A stretch of 24,247 nt of DNA, taken from Hypsibius dujardini (lineage: Eukaryota > Tardigrada > Eutardigrada > Parachela > Hypsibiidae). Below are positions 1 to 10,400 of this stretch, piece by piece (position 1 is the first letter of the stretch; every line of letters begins with the position of its first letter). Both the position numbers and the translations under genes were made by a program. Where the stretch lies: contig LRSR01005941.1 of the NCBI GenBank assembly GCA_001579985.1, positions 1 through 24,247 of the forward strand, read 5' to 3'. The notes under the pieces were generated by a model. It was not told the DNA's origin, did no database searches, and saw only the letters and a list, made by a program, of their open reading frames with translations.

Positions 1-494
1 AATCGGCATAGTAGTCCATTTTGTCTTGTGAATCGTATCGTGCCGTGTGCCTCTCGAAGAAGGTGTTGCACCACGCCTATTTTATATCTGGAAGAATGCA
101 TTTTTCGCCCTCCAGACATACGCCGTAAATACCGGACAGTCACGTTGGACACTGCAACTGCAAGTACGAATATGTGCGGAGGCGACTTGCACCCACTGAC
201 ACGGGCAATTGAAAATTTCCCATGAAGATTCTCATCAAGAGAGAACAATTCCTTTATTGGAAAGACGATCTATTGAGCGGGGAGGAAAGAATTGTCTGGT
301 TTGTAAAATTGAGTAGAAAATCGTCACTATACGCGTGTGGACTTATCCGCTTGAAAAGATTATCTCGTGCAGTAATGGTGGTGTCTCATGCTAAGACGAT
401 GGACGACAGGAGGTCAGCGTGTAATTGCAATCTTCGTGACGAGGAAGCTGTGCAATAGGCGTTTCCGACATCGTGGATTGAGATTCAGTTCGCT

Positions 495-830
495 GTCTTT
501 ACCTGTGTCTGTATCTGTGTCTGTGTTCGTACCTGTATTAGCGCTGTGTCTGTGTCTGTGTCGGCGTCTGTATCTGTGTCTGTGTCTGTCTATGTTTCTA
601 TGTGTCTATGTGTCTGTCTGTCTATGTGTCTGTCTGTCTATGTTTCTATGTGTCTGTCTGTCTATGTGTCTGTGTCTGTCTATGTTTCTATGTGTCTATG
701 TGTCTGTCTGTCTATGTGTCTGTCTGTCTATGTGTCTATGTGTCTGTCTGTTTATGTGTCTAAATGTCTGTGTGTCTATCTGTGTGTCTGTGTGTCTATG
801 TGTCTGTGTGTCTATGTGTTTGTGTCTGTT
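495..830. repeat. TGTC/TGTGTC low-complexity tract
   Basis: About 335 bases of interrupted TGTC, TGTGTC and TCTATG units on the plus strand. The long open frames across it read as alternating Cys, Leu, Val and Ser and are a by-product of a repeat without stop codons. The interruptions suggest an old, decaying microsatellite. Confidence 0.9.
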
Positions 831-1566
831 GATCAGTTTTTATATGATCTAAAGTAAGTTAGTCTTATAAGTGTATCATCGTCGAAGGTACAGTCAGTTG
901 TCTGCCTCCCGTCGATCCTTGGATAAACAACACGCCCAGTCAAGAATCAATTTCTGTCACGTTCGACAGATTAATAAAAAAGAATTTACGACCGAAATGA
1001 GACGATGATGATAGAGCAACAGGTTGGGTAAGAACCGCGAGCGCACAGACATGAATTGACGTGACGCGCCGGAAGATCGTGAGAGGATATACCGAAAGTA
1101 TTGACAGGTAAAGCAAATTATTACACATCATTTGGCCGGATAATCCGCTGGAGGGTCACGTATAAAGAGTCGTAATTCATAAGCGATCGGGATCCGCCTA
1201 ATCTTCAGATATGGTCGCGATGCGGTAGCTGAAAATGCAATACGCATAGGCCGTTTGAGTTAAACTGCCAAAAAATAATGCAATTTGCAAAATATTACTT
1301 CAGTAATTAATTGTACATTATTTATTTATTATGTATAATATTATTTATATTGTTTAATATTATTATTATTTTTTTTTTTTTATTTTTACTTATAATAATA
1401 TAGCGTTAGCTTATTATTGCTGTGAGTTTTTATGTCATTATATATAACGCCTCATTTGCCAATAATGCCTAATACGTTCAACGAAACCACAATTATATTA
1501 GGCTCCGCAATTGGGGATACAAAATAAAAGACTCCGCAATTTATGCAGGACGCGAAATGAGACCCG

Positions 1567-1943
1567 ATTTTAGTGACAATTTTAGTGACAATTTTTAGTG
1601 ACAATTTTAGGCAAATTTTTGTGACAATTTTTAGTGACAATTTTAATGACAATTTTAGTGACAATTTTAGTGACAATTTTTAGTGACAATTTTAGTGACA
1701 ATTTTAGTTACAATTTTAGTGACAATTTTAGGCAAATCTTAGTGACAATTTTAGTGCCAATTTTAGTGACAATTTTAGGCAAATTTTAGTGACAATTTTA
1801 GTGACAATTTTAGTGACAATTTTTAGTGACAATTTTAGTTACAATTTTAGTGACAATTTAAGTGACAATGTTAGTGACAATTTTAGTGACAATTTTAGTT
1901 ACAATTTTAGTGACAATTTTAGTGACAATTTTAGGCAAATTTT
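1567..1943. repeat. 12-bp minisatellite (AGTGACAATTTT)
   Basis: Roughly 30 head-to-tail copies of a 12-base unit AGTGACAATTTT. Variants include AGTTACAATTTT, copies with one extra T, and a periodic shorter form, AGGCAAATTTT. The recurrent AGGCAAA variant hints at a higher-order unit made of several monomers. It lies in intergenic DNA between about 0.6 and 1.0 kb upstream of PPAN. Confidence 0.92.
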
Positions 1944-2175
1944 GTTCGCATAAGATTGATCGCATACGGAAAGTCTCATCATTAATCCCATCATTTGGCC
2001 TGTAATTTTCTACCTAGCTGGCTCGGCTGATGATTTCTCTGGAAAGTTTAAAATGGAGCAAATGCATTTGTATAGCGCAGTCAGAAGGAACGGAGTATGA
2101 ATGACAGCAGAGAGACAGACTAATCATATGGCGGCGGCACAATTTCCAGTCCAGTGGGTTTGCGGCAAAACTCAC

Positions 2176-2311
2176 CTACTCGTATAATCAGATGTCCACC
2201 GGAAATGCGTAATTTGTCTATTGTGATTCTGACCGCTTGCTGGGCGGGTCTCACTTGCGTCCTGCGTAAAATGTAGCCGGATGTGCAATTCTCAGTCGCG
2301 TGCAGTCTCAT
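2176..2311 (-). CDS. Doubtful exon with weak CUB-like pattern
   Basis: The minus strand has an open frame from an ATG at 2311 to a good donor (GTGAGT, at 2175). The frame closes with a stop soon after the donor. It encodes about 45 residues, with Cys-Thr-Ser-Gly-Tyr near the start and an Ile/Leu-rich alternating stretch (VRITIDKL..GGHLIIRVG) that loosely recalls the end of a CUB domain. There is an in-frame stop just upstream. A following exon could start near 2048 after a CAG, but this is weak. It could equally be a pseudo-exon or chance. I would keep it only as a candidate for a divergent gene sharing a promoter region with PPAN. Confidence 0.2.
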
Positions 2312-2578
2312 GTGCAGTGCGCAGATTTCTCGCTAGTGTGCAAGGCGCACTTGTCAGAGTAGGAGATGCGCCCATTGGCAGTCTTTGGTACTACAGTATT
2401 CAATCATTATTTACTGTTACGGTCCTACGCACTTACAAACCGGGATTGAGCAATACCAAAAAAACAAACAGCTGATGCTCAGTTCTTCCGCAGTTCCTGT
2501 GACTTTTCCGATTTCGTTCTGCAATTACCTCACACGGTATTAATTTTACATTTAACGGAGGGTCCGTGTTAAATCAAA

Positions 2579-4872
2579 ATGGCCAAGAAAAAGAAGGTAA
2601 GAACGCTCTTTACCCCAGGAAATTTCATGGCGATTTTCCACTGCAAAAACGTTTCATCCCGTTTTAGGGACGCGCGACCAAGAGCGCCAAGGCCAAATCC
2701 GCCGTGGAATCGGAGGAAATCAGCAGGGCGCCTCACACGTTTGTAATCAAACGCGGCGCGGTGGGGAAGGATGTGAACCATTTGATGATCGACATGAGGA
2801 AGGTGATGGAGCCGTATACTGCCTCGCAGTTGAAAGTGAGTTTGGGTCTACGCCGGATTCGATGCCCGAAGCTTCCCGCAGGAATGTTCGAGTACCCGAA
2901 ATCGATAGGAAAACGGTTTTCCTATTTAAAAGTGGAAATAGGAACTTACTGGAGTAGATAAGTTTAGTCTGAGAATTGTTTTTATTCGAGGCGACGATGC
3001 TCGTCCTCGCAGTTGAAAGTGAGTCTGGGTCTACGCCGGATTTGATGCCCGAACCTGTCCGCAGGAGTGTTCAAGTATCCGAAATCGATGGGAAAACGGT
3101 TTTCCTATTTAAAAGTGGAAATAGGAACTTACTGGAGTAGATAAGTTTAGTCTGAGAATTGTTGTTTTTCTTCGAGGCGACGATGCTCGTCCTCGCAGTT
3201 GAAAGTGAGTTTGGGTCTACGCCGGATTTGATGCCCGAACCTGTCCGCAGGAATGTTCGAGTATCCGAAATCGATGGGGAAATGATTTTCCTGTTTTAAA
3301 ATGGAAATAGGAACTTATTGGAGTAGATGAGTTTAGTCTGAGAATCGTTGTTTTTCTTCGAGGCGACGATGCTTATCTACGCTTGCTTTGATTCCCGACA
3401 CCTTTTGCACTGCTGTTCGAGTATCTGAAATCGATGTACACAATATTTTCCTATTTTATAATGCCAAAAAGAACACTTTGGAATCATTAAATTCAATACA
3501 AATGATTTGTTTTTATGGTTTGGGGCAGTGCAGTAGAAACGAGTTGTCCGAACAGGGAAAACGCGTAATGATTCCGTTCGTTCTCACGTTAAATCGTCCC
3601 GAGTCTCCCTTTAAGCAAACTACGTATTTCTATTAATCGTTCAATGGTCCTGTTATTTATGTTCATGCTTCGAATTTTTGTTTGCCAGGCTGCTTTATGT
3701 AATATTACGATAGCTAATTTAGTTTCCGATTTATTTAAAATTCATTTATTGTAAAGCTCGGAGAGAATGCAGCGAAAGAAACGTTGTTGTCGATTTTTAA
3801 GTGAAATCAGGCTTCCATTCCAGCAAGCAATCAATCGGTCAAGCAACCAGCCATTCACTAAATCAAGCAATCAATCAATCAACCAATCACGCAAGCAATC
3901 GATCAGCCATTCACTAAATCAAGCAATCAATCAATCAGCCATTCACTGAATCAAGCAATCAATCAGCCAATCACTCAATCAAGCAAGCAACCGTTGATTG
4001 TGTTGCCTTCTGCACTGGTTGTATGTCTACTTGCTTGTGCTAATCGTCCTGTTTCTTCATTTTAACCAAACTTTAGGTGGGCAAGCAAAATGTCCTGAAA
4101 GATTTCGTCGCCGTGGCCGGTCCGCTCCACGTCTCCCACATGATTTCCTTCAGCAAGTCTGACGCCGCGCCACACATGCGGATTATGCGCTTGCCCCGTG
4201 GACCGACCCTGACGCTGCGCGTGCAGCAGTACAGTCTGATGCGGGACGTCGTGTCATCGCTGAAGAAGCCGCAGAACCACCCCAAGCAGTTTGACCATCC
4301 CCCGCTGCTGGTGCTGAACAACTTCCAGGACAGGATGGAGCACCGGCTGGTGACGACGATGCTGCAGAGCATGTACCCCAGTCTCAACGTCACAAAGGTG
4401 CATAAAATTCATCCCTCACTGTTGTCCAACCGGCTTGTATGATGTTAACGCAGTTGGTGTTGCGGTTTCTAGTTGAAATTAAAACAAGTTTACCGTTGCG
4501 TCCTGTTCAACTACAACGTCGAGACCGACAGGGTCGAGTTCCGCCATTAGTAAGTAATCGCTCTTGACTGGCTTACATTGATTGAACTGTTGGCGCGTAT
4601 TGCTGAACGCAACGTTTTGGAAATGGACCGGGATTAATGGAAGGATATAGGGATTTAGGGAATTAGTTGATGACTTGCTTACGTTTTATCTGCTCGCAGC
4701 AATATCAAGGCGAAGCCGCATGGATTGTCAAGACCCATGCAGAAGCTCATGAAGAGCCAAGTGCCGAACATGAGCGGCCTCCAGAGCATCGATGAGTTGT
4801 TTACGCAGTAAGTCTGGCTGGGATATTGGGTCGCTAAACCTACATTCATCAGGCAGACATGTATACAGACAT

Positions 4873-4916
<44 letters not shown>

Positions 4917-6140
4917 GCAGATATATATAGGCAGGAAAGCATGCGGGAAAATAGGCAGACGTGTTCAAGCCAGGGGCACCAACATGTTGCATTGAGTTCA
5001 CCGAATCAGACGTTTGCATCATAATTTGTATGGTGCGCTACTGAAACGGCAGTTTCATATGTCGTAGGGCGGGAAATGCGTCAGAAAGTGAAATGGAAGA
5101 CGATCCCGACAACAAAGTCTCTCTACCGCAGCCGATCAGTTCACGTGGAAACATGGCTAACCAGTTGAGTTCGATTCGGCTAACCGAACTCGGTCCACGG
5201 CTAACGTTGGAGTTGATCAAGATTGAGGACGGCATCTGTGACGGGGAGGTGCTCTACCACAGCACGATCCATAAAACGGAGGAAGAAATAAAAGACCTCC
5301 GTCGAGCTCGCCTCTTGCGACAGTAAGACCACTTGCATCCCTTTGACTCTAATTGAGTGTCCTGATTAAAGTTTTGGGAAGCTAATCGAAAGATGGTTGA
5401 TGGGTTTGTCTGGACATTCTCGGTTGATTGTATGTGTCTGTTGATGGATTGACTGATTGATGATATGTTCATGGTTTTCTTCCAGGACACGGAAAAACGA
5501 CCTCCGAATGGAGCAGGAACGCAATGTGGAACGCAAGCAGCAAAGCTTCCAAGCCCACCGTGAAGACTGCTGGCAGGGCACGAAGCGGAAATTCGGCAGT
5601 GCTGACGGTCCGCGCGAGGAACCTGACTCGGAGGACGACGGGTACGTGGAGAAGGATCGCGTCTCGGATGACGACGACGAGGCGTGGTACGAGGAGGAGG
5701 TGGGCGAACGACCCGAACCGGGGATTCTGAGCCGCGGGGGCTTCGGATTTCGCCGAGGCGGGATGATGATGCGCGGACGCGGTCGGGGAAGATTCTCCGG
5801 CCGCAGAGGAGGAGGAGGAGGTCGCGGCGGATATGGTGGCCGGGATCGGGATGACAGCGGGGGAGACCGCCCTGCCTGGAAGGACGGTGGAGACCGTGGC
5901 GGCTTTCGAGGAGCTCGTGGAGGGTCGCGGGATCGCGGCGGGTTCTCGAGGGGATTCCGAGGCGGAAGGGGCGGCGACCGTGGACCTTCGAGAGGGTCGT
6001 TCCGCGGTGGAGGTTCTTCGAGGGGTTTCCGAGGTCGCGGCGACGGCGGTTCGAGGGGAGGGTTCGGGGGAGATCGTCGCGGGGGCGGACGCGGAATGCA
6101 TCGCGCCATTTCGTTCCGGAAAAAGGTGTCTTCCCGTTGA
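2579..6140 (+). CDS. PPAN: Peter Pan homologue (PPAN/SSF1), Brix-domain ribosome biogenesis factor
   Basis: Seven exons: 2579-2596, 2668-2835, 4077-4397, 4473-4549, 4700-4807, 5068-5322, 5486-6140. All have GT-AG borders and matching phases, giving 533 residues. The first exon encodes only MAKKKK. The Brix domain runs from about residue 29 to 310 and includes family blocks such as VIKRG, VMEPYTASQL, LKDFVAVAGPL, MRLPRGPTLTLRV, HPPLLVLNNF, FRHYNIK, RGNMANQ and RLTELGPRLTLELIK. PPAN/Ssf1 proteins act in the nucleolus in large-subunit (60S) assembly and 27S pre-rRNA processing. After residue 340 come an acidic stretch (EEPDSEDDGY, SDDDDE) and, from about residue 404, a long Gly/Arg-rich tail with many RGG/RGR motifs. 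That tail is larger than I expect for this family; yeast and human proteins have basic tails. Intron 2 carries a tandem duplication and intron 5 a GACA tract. Confidence 0.95.
2822..3480 (+). repeat. ~185-bp tandem duplication spanning PPAN exon 2 donor
   Basis: Three well-conserved copies start at 2822, 3005 and 3191 (spacing 183 and 186). A decayed fourth copy runs from about 3372 to 3480. Each good copy begins with the last 14 coding bases of PPAN exon 2 (ending CAG TTG AAA), followed by the splice donor GTGAGT. The donor and its exonic context are therefore present three times. Copies 2 and 3 lie wholly inside intron 2. Reading on from the first donor meets a stop at about 2959-2961, so using a later donor would truncate the protein. 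Confidence 0.93.
3823..3992. repeat. CAAT/CAAG tetranucleotide-rich tract in PPAN intron 2
   Basis: Interrupted AATCAAGC, AATCAATC and CAGCCATTCACT units repeat over about 170 bases. The same CAATCAATCAACCAATC vocabulary recurs at about 6500-6665, 12150-12415, 18080-18145 and inside the element at 20971-21174. It has no coding sense. Confidence 0.85.
4858..4915. repeat. GACA microsatellite in PPAN intron 5
   Basis: About ten near-perfect GACA units, beginning some 50 bases after the donor of intron 5. This is the same motif found in introns of the other genes in the window. Confidence 0.9.
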
Positions 6141-7498
6141 CGAGAGTGCTTTTGTTGCGCTTTTTTGCATCACTTTTTGTTGGACTTTCGATGTTATTTT
6201 GATCGGAAATGTCGGCGAAAAGCTCGAGTAAGCTGTATTTCAGTCGTGTGCAAAAGTGCTGAGAAGTTTGCGACCGATGGCAGTGTCCGAGGAGAAACTC
6301 TGAGAAACCGAGAGCGATTTTTGCGGAAAATGAAAAAAGCTGCCGCATTGATGAGTTTTAGGGCAAGAAGTGTTGATTCAGCGAAAGCGTTCAGATTTTT
6401 CGCTTCTTCTGTGTGGTGTAGATATAGTGCTGACTTGGACCGGGAGAGTTCGGGCGTAGGGTGGTCGTGGCTCTTGGTTGATGATATATAGGACTAAACA
6501 TCTTGGGAACTGCTTGGTTGATTGATTGAATTTTGCAATGAACATATTGGGAACTGCTTGGTTGATTGATTGAATTTTGCAATGAACATATTGGGAACTG
6601 CTTGGTTGATTGATTGATTGAATTTTGCGCCCACTGCTGCGGAGTACGCCAATCAAGCAATCAATCGATCGAAGCTTTAAGGGGCTTACTTCGTCTGACT
6701 GTCTCGGTGGAATTTAACCGCCGGTCGCAGAGCTTTTTCTGTGATACAGTAAATGAATTTGTTAATCAAAATATATTCATTCCGAATTTTCATAAATACT
6801 ATGTTATTAATCCGGGAATTAGAAATGCGGTTGAAAGTTTTTTTTTAGGAATGATCTTGACCTTGGGCAGATTACTCGAAAAGTGTACGACATAAAGAAG
6901 CATTAAACAGTGTCCATTGTTAAGTAATGAATCGGAATGCTCCACCATTTCTCGCCATTCTGGGATGGAAGAGGTCTACGAGAAAGAAAGGCAACAGTCA
7001 GCTGAAATCGTTTGTCACGCGGATCGCCAACATCTAGACCAGATCTGCGTCACGATACGAGCCAAATAACCGACCAATCAACTGAAGCCAGACGGTTCGA
7101 TTGCCACGCCTATCCACTCTCATTATTCTAAACAACGCAGACCAGTCCATGACAGCTGCCGTGACCCAATGGCATTAGTAAGCACACATCCTACGCTGTT
7201 GGTAGAGCCACCTCAGCTATAGTAAACGTTCCAGCTATGTCCGATTTAACAGTCTTTTTCGTTGCCAGCAAAATCTAACACACGTCTCTCTTCTCGTTGT
7301 ATTTCCTGTCTTCGTACGCATTCTCAATTTAAATCGTGTCTGTCTGTTTCTTTCTGTCTCTGCTACTCACAATTCGACGCCAAAATTAAAAAAATTTACA
7401 ATTTCTTTTTTCCGAGGTCCCACGCCTAAAAACGTTCACTCACATTTTCTGCAGCACTCCAGATCTTTATTTACTTTGTCCTCGCACATTCCGGAAGA
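6141..7498. other. Intergenic region between PPAN and the repeat membrane-protein gene
   Basis: This 1.36 kb holds the PPAN 3' untranslated region, a 44-bp tandem repeat (6503-6629) and then unique sequence. I see no further exon. A possible polyadenylation signal ATTAAA occurs near 6902, but no canonical AATAAA is close to the PPAN stop. The promoter of the downstream gene should lie in its right-hand part; I recognise no TATA box there. Confidence 0.5.
6503..6629. repeat. 44-bp tandem repeat, three copies
   Basis: Copies start at 6503, 6547 and 6591 with the opening TTGGGAACTGCTTGGTTGAT. The first two are virtually identical, and the third has one extra GATT. The near identity indicates recent expansion. 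Confidence 0.95.
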
Positions 7499-10400
7499 AT
7501 GAAAATGACAAAAATCATCACTGCGATCGGTGAGTGCAAGTGGAAGGGGCAATTTGACGCTGCAAAAACGTCTGACGCAATCCGCTGCGGCGAACTCGCT
7601 GCGCGCGCGACCTTAAACGGCCTTCTCATCTTTGACCTCCTTATTTTTGACCTTCTTATTTTTGGGTTTTTCTTCTCCTCTCAGCTTCTTTACTGTAGTG
7701 TCGCGACCTATTAGTGCTGCTTTTTAGACCCACCCGTATATTATGACTGCACACACTTGGTGCTGCTTTTTAGACCCATCCGTATATTATAACCGTCCCC
7801 ACTGTGCTTCAATGCAGTCATGATATACGGTGGATCTAAAACGCAGCACCAATTGATCGCGGCAGTACAGCTGTGCCTGAGGGTCGTTGTTTGGGTTCTG
7901 GTGGGCCGTAGGGGTAAAACGTGTCAATCAAGCTTTGATTGATTTAGGTCACATTACTGCACATCTCAAGCACTTTGGTGTCGTTTTTATTTCCGAGCGC
8001 TATTCTCTGCATTATATTGGAGTTTCTTCACGATTTCGTTGTCAATATGATTGAATTCATTTGCTATGAGCATTTTATTGTCTTTGACATACACGCCGCG
8101 GAAGGAAAACGCAGTACATTTTCCGTTAGCCAATAAATCAATCAACTAAACAAATCGAATGTGTGGTTGTCCCACACGGCCCACCAGAATCCCAACAAGG
8201 ATCCTCAGCACAGCTGTCAAGTATCTCCCCGTTTTCTTCAGGCGTGCTGGCATGCATCTCCATCTCCTTCGACCAAGTCCTGGCGGCATCGAACCCGCGT
8301 AAGTTTTCCGTCTTAGTGTTGGTAACTAAAATTTTCGGTCACGAAAATAAATAAAATTTAAAAATTTAAATTAAAAATTTAATAATTTAATAATTATTTT
8401 TAATTGGCTAAAAAATGAATTAGTTGTTTATTTTAGTTTTTGTCGTTCTTCTGGAAAAATTTTCTTCAGTTTCCGAATAGAAGTGTCGGTCTCGATTCCA
8501 AGGACTCAACTCGGAGTTTATTGGTGAGATTCGAACTGTCATGTGAGTCTATTTCTATACATTCAGTTCAGTTCAGTTCAGTTCGAAATTTGAAATGTCA
8601 ACGGCTCGCACCGACCGGATCGGTTGAGCCGTTGTCGAATGTGTTGCGTAACTGGGCAACCGACTGGGCGGCTCGGGCCCGAACCGTTTGCCTGGAGCCG
8701 GCCGTTGCTAGTTTGGAGTTTGAGACAGTAAAGTAGAAACGACACTTACTTCGTTCGCATCTCAGGACTTTCAATGTAGTCCATAAATTTATGACACAGT
8801 ATTAATAAATTGTCAGTTTTTATTTTATTCGAACAGTTTTTAACTTCTAAAATATTATTTTAAAATTCATTATATTATGAGAGTCGTATTTAATATTTTA
8901 TTCGGGATTTGAGCTGGGAGAAAGTTTTCTGTGTTAACCGTTTAGTCGGCTTCATACCGAGCGCACCATCAGGACCCTCCACATCACCGCGTTCGGAAGA
9001 ATCCAGCATCGCCGCCATTAATAATGGCACGTCACCGTCGTCCACCGACGCTCCCGATAAGCCTGCTGAGGTGCCCCCAAAATCTGTCCCCGTAGCTCCT
9101 CCTCCTCCAGTGACGACGGTCGCTGTTAACGTTACCCTTGACGGAAAGAAGGCTGACGCTGACGGAGCGGCGACGAAGGCCAACCTAGAGGCAGACAAGG
9201 TTAACGGATCGGCAGACAGGTCTGAGAATGCGACGACGGTCAAGCTGCACGGAGAAGCGGCAAACAAGGTTAACGGATCGGCAGACAGGTCTGAGAATGC
9301 GACGACGGTCAAGCTGCACGGAGAAGCGGCCAATTCTGACGGAGCGGCAGACAAGGTTAACGGATCGGCGGTCAAGTCTGAGAATGCGACGACGGTCAAG
9401 CTGCACGAAGAAGCGGCCAATTCTGACGGAGCGGCAGGCAGGTCTGAGGATGCGCCGACGGTCAAGCTGCACGAAGAAGCGGCCAATTCTGACGGAGCGG
9501 CGGCGGCGTCGAAGGTCAATGGAGAGGCAGACAAGATTAACGGATCGGCGGTCATATCGGAGAATGCGACGACGGTCAAGCTGCACGGAGAAGCAGCCAA
9601 TTCTGACGGAGTGGCAGACAAGGTTAACGGGTCGGCGGTGAAGTCCGAGGATGCGCCGACGTTCAAGCTGCACGAAGAAGCGGTCAATTCTGACGGAGCG
9701 GCGGCTGTCAACGGAGAGGGAGGCAAGGTTGACGGATCGCCGGGCGAGTCGGAGAATTCGACGACGGTCAAGGGGCACGGAGAAGCGGCCATTTCTGACG
9801 GAGTGGCGGCGGCAACGCCCGTCTATGCGGCGGACAAGCCTAACGGACTGTCGACTCAGCCTGACGGAGCGACGGTCATCGCTGACGTCCCTTTACTGGC
9901 GAAGGACCTTGCCAGCGACACCCAGAAGGACGTCGAGGCCACCGGCAGCAGCGGTGCGACCGCGGGCAAGTCTAATCCAGCCGACGCCTTGGCCATCGGA
10001 TTAGGCGTGGGGGGAGCTGTGGCTGTGGCGTTAATTGCCATCGCCATCGGACTAGTCTACCGCAAGTTAGTGCCTGCTTTTTTCATTGACTCACATCTCA
10101 CATCACATTCATTGGTGTCCTCACGCTGTCTGTGTGTCTTGTCTTACCACCTCCTTCATTTCCCTTGCTTTCCACTGCGTCCTTTCGTACGTCTGTGACC
10201 TGTCACTTTCTGCCGGTCTGTCTATCCATTGTTATTTGAATGTCTGTCTGCTTTCTTTTTTTCTCGATCTGACTGGATCCATCGTCTGTTTATCTATGTG
10301 TCGGCTTGTCTGACTGATCTGTCTGGCTGGCTATCTATCTATATCAATTTGTCTATCTGACTATCGGGCGGGCTGTCTCTCTGTCTGTCTGTTTGTCTGT

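Larger units (their letters stand above)
1..2578. other. Intergenic region upstream of PPAN, repeat-rich
   Basis: No convincing gene is visible over most of this 2.6 kb. It holds a TGTC/TGTGTC low-complexity tract (about 495-830), an AT-rich stretch with a T run (about 1290-1400), and a 12-bp minisatellite (about 1567-1943). Short open frames here mostly begin at non-ATG codons or lie in repeats and resemble no family I know. One doubtful minus-strand exon (2176-2311) is listed separately. The 250 bases before the PPAN start show no obvious TATA box. Confidence 0.6.

Noticed and set aside
546-857. Cys/Val/Ser/Leu-rich open frames at 388-857
   Set aside because: They are translations of TGTC/TGTGTC repeats, which lack stop codons.
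5254-6348. 364-, 247- and 234-residue minus-strand frames and extra plus frames over the end of PPAN
   Set aside because: They are shadows of the Gly/Arg-rich PPAN exon 7. Their Pro/Arg/Ser composition follows from codon complementarity and they cross a real intron.
8440-8736. 98-residue plus-strand frame
   Set aside because: It lies inside intron 2 of the membrane-protein gene, overlaps a dispersed repeat, starts at a non-ATG codon and shows no family features.
8890-9792. 300-residue minus-strand open frame with repeats of SPCSLTVVAFSDL type, plus other long frames over the same stretch
   Set aside because: It is the complement of the coding tandem repeats on the plus strand. Only the plus frame joins in phase to a signal peptide upstream and to a membrane helix and basic tail downstream.
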